Source: Perkinsus olseni
Taxonomy: Eukaryota; Perkinsozoa; Perkinsida; Perkinsidae
Assembly: GCA_013115135.1 (NCBI GenBank)
Contig: JABANP010000058.1
Span: 124,001 to 188,000 of the forward strand
Length of the DNA: 64,000 nucleotides
Reading direction: 5' to 3'
Shown one piece after another: positions 1 through 12,489 of the stretch. Within the stretch, counting starts at the first letter, position 1. Every line of letters starts with the position of its first letter. Below the pieces are notes generated by a model. That model ran no database searches. It had not been told where the DNA came from and saw only the letters and a program-made list of their open reading frames with translations. The position numbers were made by a program, and so were the translations under genes.

Positions 1-175
1 ATCGAGACGACGGGCATCGTCGAGGTCACGATCTCCTCAGAGGAGGTCTCAGCATGAGAGGTGGAGGGGTAATAGTGAACCGGGTGAAGGAGGGAAGCTG
101 CTGGTCGTTAAACTGAGCTCTCAACTCCTTACGGACGATGGAGGCAAGGTGTTGTTCATTCGTCTGAGTCTCCAT
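1..175 (-). CDS. 5' end of an unrecognised gene, runs off the window
   Basis: An ATG at 175 on the minus strand opens a reading frame beginning METQTNEQHLASIVRKEL that stays open for about 49 codons and then meets a stop at an apparent exon end. The next frame stays open to the window edge with acidic and serine residues, which fits a short intron. The text looks like a normal helical N-terminus, but no family is recognisable and the rest of the gene is missing. The call rests only on the start codon and composition. Confidence 0.3.
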
Positions 176-642
176 TCTCGATCCGAGCAATTGGACATTA
201 ATAACAGGGGGAAATTAGTATGAGCTCAGTCCATTTATTCACTTGAAGATTGGAATTAGTACGGCAGGCATCGTTCAGCTCTCACGGCATTTCTCCCCTG
301 TTCTGGGAACCGCTGCGAACTTGAATGAATTCGGCGAGTTGGCAATTTTGTGGTGAAGTCGTGTCTTTGATTTTCCGGCTTTTGAGCTCGCTCGGTAGAA
401 GAATCGATTCTTCTCAGATTCCCCTCAAGAACGGGATAGCACTGAACGGCATTACCATCATCATCGACATCATCGTAGTGATAGGGACTATGACAGTAGA
501 GATCGTCGTTAGTTACTGTTGTTGCCGGTGCTGCGTTCACTGTCCTCAGCGATGCCTCATCCACTGCAACATTATGACGACGATGCTGTGTTGTGTGATA
601 GTCATCGGTCAATTCTTTGGGGTAGTTACCGTCTCATGCACC
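176..642. other. Gap between divergent genes, possible shared promoter
   Basis: This stretch separates the minus-strand start at 175 from the plus-strand start at 643. An open frame runs across it in phase with the downstream gene from an upstream ATG at 325. Its first hundred residues are an unlikely hydrophobic and cysteine-rich mixture, and the opposite strand is also open, so I treat it as leader or promoter. I recognise no specific motif. Confidence 0.3.
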
Positions 643-3600
643 ATGTCTGAGAGAATAAGGTCCAGGGATCCACTCCGAAGCCCTACATCATCCTGCTACT
701 CTCCCTTGCCTAAGCAGCCGCGGGAGGCCTCGCCTACAGTCAATAGGGACGAGGAGAACTCGTTGATCTGGGCTAACTGTTCGACATCGGCAGTAGATCC
801 GAAAGTGGTTGGGGAGACGGGAGCGGGCGGAGAGTCTCTAAGCTTCGACTGTCTGCAGGGGTACATACCGTCGCCGATTACTGAGGCGGACTCGGGGGTC
901 GGTGAGGAGTGTGTGGCGAAGGCGGTCGAGGGGGTGGAAGTGTCTCGGGGGAGTCTGGACAGCGGGGCGGAGGCAGAGATGGTTGCTGCGGCTGACGAAT
1001 CTTCTGTGAGGGAGGAAGGGGACGGGGAAAGCGAGATGGACAGCGACGAGGACTCGCAGCAGGACGATAGATCGGAAGAGGAACAAAGCGATGTGGAGGA
1101 TAAGGAGGAACACGATTGTGATGAGGAGGGGGGTTCCCGAGCTGAGGAGCAACAGGTCGAGGGGGAAGATGCGGACACTCTAGAAGGATTGGAGGAGAGC
1201 TGGGCTGAGGACGAGGAGGAGATTGAGGATGATTCAGAGAGGGCTGAGGATGATGATGATGATGGCGAGTGGGTTGAGGAGGATGTTGTAGGGAGGGCTG
1301 AGGGCGATGAGGAGGAAGCTGAAGATGGCATTGAGGAGGGGCGAGCTGAAGGGGAGGTTGGGGTAGTCTTTGGCGGGGAACATGATGAAGAAGGTGAGGA
1401 TTTGAATACTGTGGTGTTGCCTGAGGGGCACCAGGCCGGAGGAAGGCAGGATACAGACGCTCTGCATGTTACCGACGTTGATGGCATGGCCCCTGAGGAC
1501 AGCACACAAGGTGGAAGGGAGAGGGTGCGCGTATTGTTCGGATCATCATTATCTTCGCTCAGAGACCGTTAAAATGGCAGAACTGGAGCGGCCGGAAGCC
1601 CCCTTCCCTAAGGAACGCTGCCGAGGCCCGACTGCTGTTAGAGAAGCTCACAGAGGAAGGGAGTGGCCTATCCGGTATGGCCTGTTGCCCTGACTTGGTC
1701 AGGCGGCCCATCGGGGCTCTTCTCAGTTTCAACGCCATTCCTGCACTCCTTCATCGACCACTTCATCACCGCTCTGCCCGAGGACATCTGTTCATCCATC
1801 ACGGAGGTCAAGACTTACAGTAACCTCCAGGAGATGGCGATGGTCGGTGTTGCCTCCCTCCTGTCAGCTTCCCGTGCTGCACAGCGTGTGTAGGTAATTC
1901 GACACACTCTGAGGCAGCTGTGGAGGAGGAGGGAGGCCATACCTGCTACCTTCGATATCCTCAAGGCTGAGGTTGAACTCTCTGATGAGCTGAGGAGGAT
2001 GTGTACCTTTATACAGACTGGTGAGCTCGGCTCGAAAGGAACTGGTGGCAAGATGCCGCGCTAGATGATGGGTCGGAGGAGCAGCAGCTCACTCTGGAGC
2101 ACTGGGGCAAGTTCCGACGATTGTCTACCTCCCTCGGTCTGCCGGAATCTGGCTAAGTCGGGTCGGTTGCGGAAGTTGGTCCAGGTAGGAGGGTTCTCAG
2201 CATCATTCAGTTCCATAGAAGCAGTAGCAGGTGACCTGTCGTCATGCCCGAGAGCTGTCGAGAGACCAGTGGGTCGAGCTGTGCTTGCTACTTGAAATTA
2301 ATGAGGGTAACCTTGAAAGTGAGTACCCCTCCTTCCATCCTAATGACCACCCTACCGTTGCCGTCAGAGGTGGGAGAGGTTCTGGTACCATGGGTTAAGC
2401 ACTTCGTCGTGCCGTATGTGGGCAACCTCAGTGGCGGACTGGGTACGGTGGCAGCCATCGCTGATCATCTCAAGGCCTTGGTAGAGTGGGCTACAACGGC
2501 TGCTCTCGACAATGCTGTAGACTCGACGGTAAGGTGGATGAATAGTCCTTGCTGGTGCTTGGTGATTCTCCTCGCTAGGCCGGGTATGTATTCGCGGTGG
2601 ACCTGTTGGGAGGTGTTATCTCCTCGGTTCAGAAGGCAGTTGCTCAGCCGGACGTCGAGGTTCCTCTTAGTCGAACTCCACTGCATTGGGTAGGCTGCCC
2701 TTCTTTTCTGTGGGTGGGGCATCTCCCGTTAGGCGGCACTTGGGCATCTGAGGGGTCTCATGGACAAGACCACCTTCCTGTGTGATGCAGAGAAGCTGCT
2801 TAAACGACTCAATCTATGCCTAGAAGTTCGGCAGTCCTTCGGCATTCCGGTGGATCCTGAGTTGAGGCGACGCACGGTGTATGCTGACTGTCACAGGTTA
2901 ACCTGAGCGACATACCGGAGGATGCAAAGCTGAGAAGGGAATGGTTTGGCCGTGCTGGGCTGGAGCTTCTGAAGCGAGTCCCCACCGAGCAGATAAGGTG
3001 AGTCCATGGTGCCATTGTCACTGCCGCTGCTGCTGCTGCTGCTGTTACTGGTGGTGGTCAGATCCATCGTGGAGGATTCTCTGTATCCTCTAGGGCAGCG
3101 TATGGATTTGGATTGCCCTATAGAAGAGGCTGTCACTAACATCCTGGCTAGGTAGCGGCGCCCTCCATCGGTACCCCTCTCTCCGTGATGTCAGCAGGTA
3201 CGCAGCACGTGACCTGGCAGAGGACTCGGTGAATCAGACGACCCCGGCCGACTTCGCCAGAGTGATGGCTGTCTTCGTGTGCATGCGTACGGATTCCAGT
3301 CGTGCTCGGTGAGGCGGTGGTCGGTGGTCGTATGGCAGCTCCCCCCTCTAGGATACTCCCTCACCTGGTATGGATAGCAGTACGGTGCGCTGCCTCGGAC
3401 GCGGTGGACGATGGTGTTGCTGCTGCCTCTTCTGAGTTGGGGGAGGCCGAACGGATGTGAGCCCTCGTCATCGGTATGATCATTGGACAGAGTGGGTCGT
3501 GTGTTGCAAGTGTTGTGCTTCGCCACCGGTTCCGCAATTCTATTTCCCGTACGTGCAGGCTGTGGAGGTTGTCGGTTTACGCGACTTGTCATACCAGCTG

Positions 3601-6600
3601 CTGCCGTAGCATGTCCTTTATGTTCATTACGATGCTTCGATCTAAACGCTGCGTGGTAGATGCGAAGAAGCTGAGGAATGGGATCTCGACGCTGAGGACC
3701 GGGCCGGCGTTGCTGCCAACAAGATGAGGATACTCCTGCATAGGGAGGCTAAACCGTACCTGCCGGCTCAAGTGCGAACCCGTACAGACTTTCTTTAGTC
3801 ATCTCCCGTACGACTCCGTTTCGGCCGCCCCGGACGCCCTGGATGCTATGCTACCGACACCCCAAGTCGTGTTCTTAACCGTCACACACCTCGTAGGAAG
3901 AGGTCTTTACAGCCCAGTAGTCGCGAGACACGTCCTTAGGCTACACGAGAGGATGATGGTGCCTTCCGTGCTGCGCTACGCATAGCCGACCAATGCAGAA
4001 GGGCTAGGGAAGAAGAGGACGGGCATCCGCGGGACAAGGTGAGGATTGGCAGCATTCCCGTAAAGAAAGAGTGTTGTTGTTCAGTTGCTGGCCCGCTTCG
4101 GTAAATGCATATGTCCCTCCGACGTCTTCTCTACGCGGTTGATGTCCGATTGTTGAGGTGTAGCTTGGCGGGTGATGCCACTACTGAGGCTCACATGTTG
4201 GAGGCCATCGCGAAAGCCTCCGCGGTCTTCCTGGATGTAGGCAACAGCAGCAGCCATCGGGGTGCCTCGGCGTTGCCTCCACTATCCTCACCGTCGGCTG
4301 TCCTCCTCAGACGCTGCCGTTCGAATCACAGCTGTCCGGGCTCCGGTCGTGCATCGCACTCCTCTGGGCTAGGTGTGGTGGGCCATCTCCTCAGGTCTGC
4401 CCATCTACTGCAAGGCCGGTATCATGCTCGCCAAGATCGCTCTCACGGAAGGGTAGCGAGACATACCACATCTAGCAGCCCCCTCTTGTGACTGCTGTGT
4501 ACAGGACCGACACTGTCATTCAAGAGCGTGGCCGCTGTTTCCGTCGATCTCTGAGCCTGGCCGAGGAGTTCGGCTTGGAGGTATCACGGCTGTTGTTGCT
4601 GTGAGTAGGAAGTCTTGACTGTATCAGGCTCTGCCGAAGGATTTGTGGTACTCCTCGAGGACTGAGGAGGCGGACGAAGGAGAAGGCAGCGATGAGGAGG
4701 GCATCATGTCAGGCGGCGCCTTAGCTCCCGCAGGGCAACATGCGAGGATGAAGCTGAAACAGCTGTGGGGATGGGCGGCCGACTTTCCCGTCCGCCATCG
4801 TCATGCTGTCAGGTTCCGTAATGCTGTGACAAGTGCGTCGCCTGAAGCGGAGGCGACTGGGGGCTGCCGGTACTCTCGTCTTTCCGAGTTGCTCGGCATC
4901 CCTCGCCGGACGGCATCCTATATTCTGGCCTCGAACAGGTGAGGAGGAGTCCATCACGCCCCGTTGTGGCGACTTCCGGAATCAGGGCTAACGAGCCAGC
5001 ACCGGACAGCGTCGCGGCGCATGACGGGTCGATGGGCAGGCTTCTGACTGATGGGTCGACTCGGTCTTGTCAAAGGGCCTTAGAGTACATCCATCATCAG
5101 CTTGAGGAGCGTCTCCTGCCGATGGTTGGAGCACGACAACTTCTCACACGTCGAACGGCCGATGGTCGATGGACTCTCTGCTCTCGCCAACTTGATGGCT
5201 AGATTGGCCTCCCTGTGTGACACGAGCATGTTGGTTGATGAGGAGTTGCTGGAGACTGGCCGGAGGCTGCAGCTGGCCACTCGACTGATGGCAGCCTCAG
5301 ACGCTGTCAATGAAGAGAGCCACTTGACTGGATACAAGGTGATCAGCAGCAGCCGTCGGTTTGAGTGTTGGCAGACTCGGCTGCCTTGTCCCGCAGTCGT
5401 TGCTCCACTCTGTCATGAAGTGGTGCTCATCGCCGTCCTCTCTCATCCCGGCTGTGGAGGCCTTCCGTACGGCCGTCGAAGTTGCCTGTGGGGCGGATCT
5501 TGATGACAGTGCCGTTGAAGGAGAGGAAGTGGAGGACGAGTAGGCGGCCCTCCGGTTCTCTACCTCCCGGGCATCGTCCTTCAGCAGCTTCTTCTCGGAT
5601 ATCCTGGCCTCGCAGAACTGGGCCATCGCAGCAGAAGTGGCGGGCTCGAGGCGGTTGGACGTCCTGGTGGAGTGGCTTCGTCGCATTACTTCAAGTAGGA
5701 GTGGCTCCTCCCAGAGAGACAAGGAGACTCTCTTTCAGATGCCGGAGAGCAAGATGCCCTACTCATGCTTATTCTGGGGTTGTCTTTGCCAGAGACGGTA
5801 TCTGAGGAGACATTCGATAAGGCTATAGCCGAAAGGAGAGCATCCGGTCAGGTGGGGCCTACTACTTCTGTGCTGGACTGATGGCAGTTCTCTAGGCATC
5901 GGTGGCCAGCTTCCTAGCGGGGCACAGCCAGCTGGCTTCCCCTCTTGCGGGAGTTCATAGCGGAGGACGCCCTCGAACAGGAAGTGTCCCGCCTGCAGTT
6001 GGCGGACACCTGTACAGAGCTCACTGTGGTTGATGCAACGATGGCAGAACAGCAGCCTGGAGCTTTAGTGAAGGCCTTCGAGAACGACGCTTACACGTGA
6101 GCTGGGCAGGACGACTGGGCGTCAGGAAAGCTGTTGGGATGGTATCAGGTTATTCGCGAGGAAGTGCTTGCAAGACCGTTGGGCTATATACTGCTCCGGT
6201 CGAGCTGTCGGTCGAAGTCGACCCGGTCCGTCTGGGAGAGGGCAAGCCAGAGTACCTGTGGTCGCTGATGTCGAGGCTGTCCGCGGCGGGTGCTGAGTTA
6301 GAGTCTGTACAAGTGCTGGCAAAGGACTTTCAGCTTCCGCAGTGGGAGGCATCCCTACTCTGGTGCAGTACGGTCATCCAGCGCCACAGCGTAGCCAAGT
6401 TGGACCAGGCGTGGGCAGAGCTAGATCAGTTGCTCACGGCCTATCGGACAGAGACTCTCCGCGTCATCGAGTGCGAGATCCTCGGGGTGGTTCAAGACTT
6501 GACGGTTATCGAGATGGCCCTAGACAGGCTCCCCGAAGGCCCCTTCACGGCCCACAGGTTCGCAGCTAAGGCGATCCGGAGCTATGAGACCAAGGCGGGT

Positions 6601-8169
6601 ACCGTCGGGAACCTTACCCTCAGGAAGATGGTGGAGGATCCTCAGTGTGCTCTCATGGCTGAGCTGATGGACCGGAACTTCAGCACAGTGGAGGCCATCC
6701 TCGCCGTCATCGGTCCGGAGTCGGCCGCTGGGTTCGTATCGGATGCTAGTGAGTACATACTGCATCACTCTGAGAGGCAGAGTAACGGGGTCCTGGCCGT
6801 GGTCTATGGCGTTGGGGTGAGCGAGGCGGACGGCTGCCTGAGGGTGGAGAATCGGCTCAGCACCGAGCCTGACCATTGGACTATAGCCATCACTGAGCAG
6901 CTGCTACAACTGGTCGACAAGCTGAAGGAGATGCCGGCTCGAGCGGCGGAGATATTGAAAACTCTGAGCGGCATGCTGCCTGTATGTGTGGACAAGCTGA
7001 GAGTGTGGCAGAGGATGAAGGCTTTGGAGAAGGAGGGAGCCCCACGGCACATCTCCAGTGCTGAGATCAACGCCTTAGAGACCAGGGTGAGTACCGTCTG
7101 TCCAGCATCCTCGTTATGCCCTCGCCTAGATTCTACTGAGGGGATACCCAAAGTTCGCGGCCTTCGAGCCGGTATTGGTGGAGCTCGGCCCGTGGGCATG
7201 TGCAGAGGCCATCGGGTATGCAGGCCTCGTTGAGGATGAAACCGCTGACGAGGCCTATGAGGTAGCCCCAGACCAGATGCCGGGGTCGAGGCATGGTCTA
7301 CGCTCAGTTGCTCACGGAGGTTCTCGCGCTGAATCGCGTCAAGCTGGGCGTGACCATGCGTGAGCTGGCGGACAAATGGGTCAAAACGCCCGGCAAACAC
7401 GAACCCTGGATGGAGCTCGTCAAGTTTCGGAGGTGGGCATCGGTCCTTGGCAGTCGTACCATCTGGCTCCGATTTCAGAGAGGGAGCGCCCGAGTGCGGA
7501 GTTGACATATTCGACCGTGGCCAGATCGACAGAAATGATATTCAGCGCGTGGTGAATCTCTTGAGTCGCTACAAGCAAGCGACAGACCTGGCCAAGGTCA
7601 TGGTCATGCTCACTATCTTCTTCGAGTGCGGCCCTACCAGCACCCCGGCCTCCAGGAGCAGGGCGGGCGAGATAGTCCTTCTAATAAGCGACATTAGCGA
7701 CATAGAGAGTGGCTACAATCACGAAGTAGACTTCTTAGCTCCTATCAGGGCTTTCTACGCTTATGTGGACGCTGCCGGCCGAGTCCTCGGGGACTCGGTC
7801 GTTCGGGCGCTGCCAACCTCGGATGCGACCTTTGCTGAGTCCAACAAGAAGCAGATAGCGAAGACTGTCCTCACAGCTGGGTCGGTTCATGCGGCGGAGT
7901 TCGCGGCGGCCCTACTCCTCGATTATCCTGAGGATCTCGGCTGTGATTCGGAGACCTGTGCCCTCCTCTGTGAGGTCCTCAGGCTTCTGCCAAAGGGAAC
8001 AGCTGTTGGTGTAGTGAGGAAATTGATTGCTAGTGGCCAGCTCTCGGCTCTGCCGTATCACCGCGACCTCAACCTTCTGCTAGCCAAGCTTGGTTTCGAG
8101 TACTCTAAGTCCTCTCTGGGCCCTCTACTCCGAGCCTCTGTGCCCTGGGTGGAGGAAGAGGAAGAGTAG
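643..8169 (+). CDS. Large multi-exon protein: acidic N-terminus, helical body, function unknown
   Basis: The start is the ATG at 643 in a CACCATG context. The first exon encodes about 290 residues, with a long Glu/Asp-rich tract (about 1010-1380). Short introns then join successive open frames. I placed 1525-1562 (38 nt), 1675-1726 (52), 1863-1913 (51) and 2021-2064 (44), each restoring a continuous helical reading. Later exons include a long one at about 6097-7090 and the last at about 7500-8169, ending VPWVEEEEE and TAG. The body is rich in Leu, Ala and Glu, like an alpha-solenoid, but I cannot assign a family. I take it as one gene because no promoter-sized gap interrupts it. Two adjacent genes remain possible, and many internal exons between 2100 and 6100 were not resolved. 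Confidence 0.5.
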
Positions 8170-8331
8170 ATGATCATGGGTTGTTGTAATTCACTAATCA
8201 CCAGATTCATGCCAATTGCAGTACCCTCCGCGATGCTGTTGTGTTCCTTCGCAGGGTTTTTACGAGTAAGAGTGGCATCGCCCTCGTCGTCCTGTCGTGA
8301 GGCAGCGAGTAGTTCTCAACCGCTCGACTAG
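8170..8331. other. Short intergenic spacer
   Basis: Spacer of 162 bases between the TAG of the large helical gene and the ATG of the psuG-like gene. It must hold the upstream 3' end and the downstream promoter; no motif is recognisable. Confidence 0.5.
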
Positions 8332-11300
8332 ATGGCTCCTCTTCGCCGGTCAGGGCAGCTGCCTGACTTTATGGACTTATCTGAGGAGGTCGCTGGGGCC
8401 CTGGCTAGCAATGGACCGGTGGTGGCATTGGAGAGCACCATCATAACCCACGGTATGGCAGGTTTGGGTGTTCGCGGCTCAACCACAGCTCTGGTCTCTC
8501 AGGCATGCCCTATCCACAGAACTTGCAGTCGGCCCTCGAAGTGGAGCGAGTTGTGCGAGAGGCGGGCAGCGTACCGGCCACTATAGCCATCATGAAGGGC
8601 AGGGTGAAAGTGGGCTTGGCGGAGTCTGAGATCAACGAGATCGCCGAAAGGGGACCTAGCAAGTGTTCTAAGGTGAAGAAGCCCTCCTGGTCATGCTACC
8701 CCCCCGTACTCAACACTGCAGGTGTCTATCCGTGACATAGGCCTCGTGATGGCTAATGAGGGCTATGGTTCGACTACAGTAGCAGCCACTATGCGCATAG
8801 CTGCTATGGCTGGGATACGGATATTCGCCACGGGAGGCATTGGCGGAGTCCATCGAGGCGTCGAGGTAGACACGGCGGCTGCTCCCGCTCCTCAATGACT
8901 TGCTGTCAGTCTACATGGGATGTGTCCGCTGACCTCACCGAGTTGGGCTCCACTCCGGTGGCAGTTGTCTGTGCTGGTGCGAAGAGCGTGCTGGATCTGC
9001 CCAAAACGTTAGAGGTAGTAAGGAGGAGGGTCTATGGCCATGCTGGTGATATCGAGTAGCGATGGTGGTTGCAGTTCCTCGAGACCGAAGGGGTTCCCCG
9101 TCCTAGGGTGGGGAACGGACATTTTCCCGGCATTCTTCACAAGGGATAGTGGCCTGCGTACCTCCGGCCGAGTGGATGATGCTGATCATGCTGCGAAGTA
9201 GAGGTGGTCCTTCTTTGGGGGCGTAATGCCGGGCATCAGGTTTCTGGCCGCTTCCGATCGATTCTTCGCAAAACCTCGCTACAAACGCCCAGGGTGCATC
9301 ATAGGCTGCCCAGTGCCCGAGACAGGTGCAGCGGATATGGAACGGATAGAAGTTTGCACTAAGAAGGCTTTGCAAGAAGCAGAAAATAAGGGCATCCAAG
9401 GTATTCAAGGTGACGGAACTGATGCAGCAGCGATTCCCTCCGAAGGCGCTGCGGTGACCCCCTTCCTGCTCAAGAGGATCAATGAGTTGACCGGCGGGGA
9501 GAGTCTAGCCGCCAATCTCAGCCTCATCGAGAACAACGCTAGGATTGCTAGCCAGATCGCGGTGGCTTACCAGAAAGTAATACCATCAATACCTGCTGCG
9601 CCTGCGTAATTGGCAAGTCAGTTGAGACGTGGAGGCAGTAGGGCTGTGGCAGGAGGTCCGAGGGCTGTGGCGGTATTGGGGGGTATAGCCATGGACATCA
9701 CTGCTAAAGCTAGTGATCCGACCAGTGCTGGAGCTCAGGTAGAGCAGACAGCCTCTGTAGTCGCCCTACTGCCATTGACTGTAGGAATCGACCGTACCGG
9801 GGTTCTTGTCGATGTCGAGCGGAGGAGTGGGCCTCTCGTTGGCGGAGAGCATGGCTATGCTCGGGGCTACGCCTGGACTAATATCAGCGGTTGGGCGTGA
9901 TAGTCACGGAGAAGCCTTGATGCAGTAGGAGGCTCCCATTACTCTTCTGCTGGGGATTTCCAGCACCCCAGGCGACTCCGGGAAATCGGCGTGCCTACAA
10001 CGAACGTTAAGGAGTTGAGCACAGAGCCCACTGGAACATGCACTTTGGTGCTAGATGGGCGTGGCGAGCTTATATCAGTAGCACACTCTCCTAGCTTCAG
10101 CTTCATACGTCGCTCCTTCAGGGTGTAGCAGCCATGAGCATCTTCGATCGGCTTGTCCACCCTTTGGTTAACATACCCAAGGTCCTCAGACAGGAGGGTA
10201 TGTCCCAGCTTAGGGTCCTCCTAGTGGATGCCAACATGCCTAGGGACACTATAGCCCGAGCTGCCAAGGCCTGCAGGTAGTGCTAGGCCCAATTCTAAGT
10301 AACCAAGGGATCACCTCAGGTCCCGTGGGGTTGAGTGCTGGTTGGACCCCGTGAGCACAGTTAAGGCGGCTGTCAGAGTCGGCAAGGTAGGGAGGTAGGC
10401 TGCCGCTGAGTGAGGTATGGCGGTGTACCCAGGCCAGTGATACCGGTGAGGAGATCCTCAGCAGCATCGATCTGGTCTCGCCCAATATGCGTGAGCTAGC
10501 GGTAGGCTGTCGTTGGTATGGCGACGAGGGTCATGGTCCACATCACTCAGGTGTTGACCTCTAGCTATCTATACCCATCACAGATCAAAGTGGAGCCTTT
10601 GCGGAAGGACGAGGTCATCGAATGGGGCCTCGCAACCGCTACACTCGTAGGTCCCACTTCAGCAGGTGGCCTAAATGGTCTCGGGTTCCTCCGGTCTCTC
10701 CGCTTTCCGTTTCAATCGTGCGGTCTGTAGCCTTCATGTGCTCGAGCTCACCCTCCTCGTTGCCCTCGAGAGGACCGCTCCTATCTCATCGTCAGTTGCT
10801 AGACAAGAGCTCTGTAAGACGCGTCTTGGCATCCTTCGGCAAGCATGGCGTCCTTCTGGTCGCCAAAGAGCCTCTCAGTCCTCTGCCATCTACTGTTACT
10901 CCCCTGTGTCGGAGTATCGGTGGCACCTTGCGGATAGAGGTACCGGTGTGCCTGTACTCGGCCGGATCGGCTTCAAGGAAGCCCTGCCTCGTAGGCACTG
11001 ACGACGACATCTCCCGATATAGCCGCTGTTCACTACGTTGCCGACCCGGTCGATAATAGTAGGTCCCCTCTCCATCGCCTGCTAGAGAGGCTGCTTTTTC
11101 CCAGTGGTGAGCTCCACCGGAGCCGGCGACAACCTCCTTGCTGGAGCAGCGTGGGCGTATGCCTGCCGGGGAGTATCAGTTGAGAAGGCTATGATGGTTG
11201 GCATGGCGACTGCTAGGATGAGCCTGTTCTCGGAGTGAGCAGCCACGTGTCCACTCTCAACCCCCTGCCATGGGTTCCTTCCAGGTCGGCTTGTCACCCT

Positions 11301-11363
11301 GATTTATCCTCTGAGGAAGTGGGGCATCTCCTTTCTGAAGGGGCAGTCGTCAGCAAACTCTGA
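8332..11363 (+). CDS. Bifunctional pseudouridine-5'-phosphate glycosidase / PfkB-family kinase
   Basis: The N-terminal half follows the PsuG family: [11 protein letters not shown], then MPYPQN after an intron, then [31 protein letters not shown], and further on [19 protein letters not shown]. PsuG splits pseudouridine 5'-phosphate into uracil and ribose 5-phosphate. The C-terminal half is a PfkB sugar kinase that would supply the substrate: [17 protein letters not shown] near 9660, [16 protein letters not shown] near 9820, and a [13 protein letters not shown] catalytic region near 11130. Such fusions are known in eukaryotes. Introns are about 45-60 nt, e.g. 8453-8502, which splits the Gly codon of THG-MPYPQN. 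Two oddities: one surplus base near 9099 in a GGGGTTCCCC run separates FLETEG from [14 protein letters not shown], and the intron near 10078-10130 lacks GT-AG ends. The stop is TGA at 11361. Confidence 0.88.
10078..10130 (+). other. Non-canonical intron bounded by a 6-bp direct repeat
   Basis: In the PfkB half the reading GELISVA must join AMSIFDRL. A 47-nt insert with an in-frame TAG lies between them. The hexamer GTAGCA occurs at 10078-10083 and again at 10125-10130, so any of seven cut positions gives the same joined codons. None of the seven gives GT-AG or GC-AG ends. Neighbouring introns are ordinary GT-AG of similar size. Confidence 0.6.
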
Positions 11364-11482
11364 TGAGCTGAAAGGAAAATAAGTTTTTATACTACACCGT
11401 TCTGTCGACGGCGGCCTTCCCCCTGCTCTCTCCCTCCATCGTGAACTTTTAGCAATCATGCAATGTTTCTCTAGCTCTCTCC
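11364..11482. other. Short intergenic spacer
   Basis: Spacer of 119 bases with a TA-rich stretch (about 11375-11400) just after the kinase stop, possibly the polyadenylation region. No other motif seen. Confidence 0.4.
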
Positions 11483-12364
11483 ATGTGCGTTATGGCCATG
11501 GTGTCCTTGGGTCTCCTTGTCTCAACTCAACAGAGGGCGGACTCCTCGTTGACCCAGCCATGCTAGCCTCCCGACAGCAGTTCCTAGGGGCTCTGCGGCA
11601 GACGTTGAGGCCTCCCGCGGTCTGTGCGCAACTAGGGGCTGCGTGCCAGATCCGAGGAGGCTTCTATGAGGGCAGCAACAAAGACCATCGCCAGATCAGC
11701 ATGGTAGTGCACGCGCTACTTCTGCTTCGACTCAGCCCTCCGGTCATCAGCCCGTCCCTCGGAACGTCCGGCCTAACGTCGTGGTGAAGGGTATTCGGAA
11801 GGTGAGCGCTAAGTTGGACGTCTTGAAGACTCAGACTAAAGATCCGTAGCTTCGAGGGCAACTCCATGTATCGCATACGCAAGCTCAGTGAGTGACGGCG
11901 GAAGCGCTTCTATCACTCGGCAGTCCTCGCCATGCCTGTGCTTCAGATGAGCGGGCTTACTTCAGAAAGTGGCACTACCTCCGTTATGCCGTAGAGACTC
12001 TCAACTTCTACGCTCGTAACAGGTACGGGTTGTGGTGGGCCTCTCTCTTCCACCGCCGTTCCAATACTGCTGGAGTTGCCCCTCAGGGCCCCGTTGAGCA
12101 TTCTGCCAAAGGAGGACCCGTCCCACCTTGAGATGCGGTTATTGAATCCCGTACTCCCACAAGGAGATCCGTCAAGGAAGAAGGCGCGCTTTTGTAACAT
12201 CCAGCTGTTCTTTAGGATGATGTGATTTGTCGCTGGCAGGGTTCAAACCAGATGGGTTTTCTGAGAAGGAGTTGTGGCAAATTGCTGATGAAGTGGCCGA
12301 AGTCCAACCGAAGAGCTCAGGCAAACGACTGTCGGTCGAGTGCCGCGGTATAGCCAAGTATTGA
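11483..12364 (+). CDS. Unrecognised small multi-exon gene, possibly secreted
   Basis: The ATG at 11483 opens a hydrophobic stretch (MCVMAMVSLGLLVSTQQ) that could be a signal peptide. A following exon reads LRQTLRPPAVCAQLGAAC, which resembles the end of a saposin-type helix bundle, although the other cysteines of such a domain were not found. A middle exon carries a basic stretch VVVKGIRK. The last exon reads GFKPDGFSEKELWQIADEV and ends at TGA 12362-12364. Exon joins between 11670 and 12230 are uncertain, with candidate introns of about 40 nt. I do not know its function; the saposin likeness is weak. Confidence 0.45.
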
Positions 12365-12489
12365 CATGCTGGCAGGTGGACATGTGGTCTTCCCGACCAG
12401 GGTTTCTGAGCTCAGTCTTGTTGGGTCAGCTCTGGAGACCTTCAGTACATTCGTATAGCATTCTCAGCTATTTTGATTTGTAAACTTGA

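Noticed and set aside
696..1505. Long serine-rich open frame on the minus strand
   Set aside because: It is the antisense of the Glu/Asp-rich exon; GAG/GAT repeats read as CTC/ATC on the other strand and open Ser-rich frames automatically.
2864..2899. Ultra-short 20-nt intron in the large gene
   Set aside because: A 47-nt GT-AG intron starting further upstream gives the same phase and fits the usual size class better.
9075..9105. Mitochondrial-type frameshift decoding as the explanation for the psuG break
   Set aside because: The known frameshifts of this kind are mitochondrial; the gene has spliceosomal introns and is nuclear, and an assembly error in a GGGGTTCCCC run is simpler.
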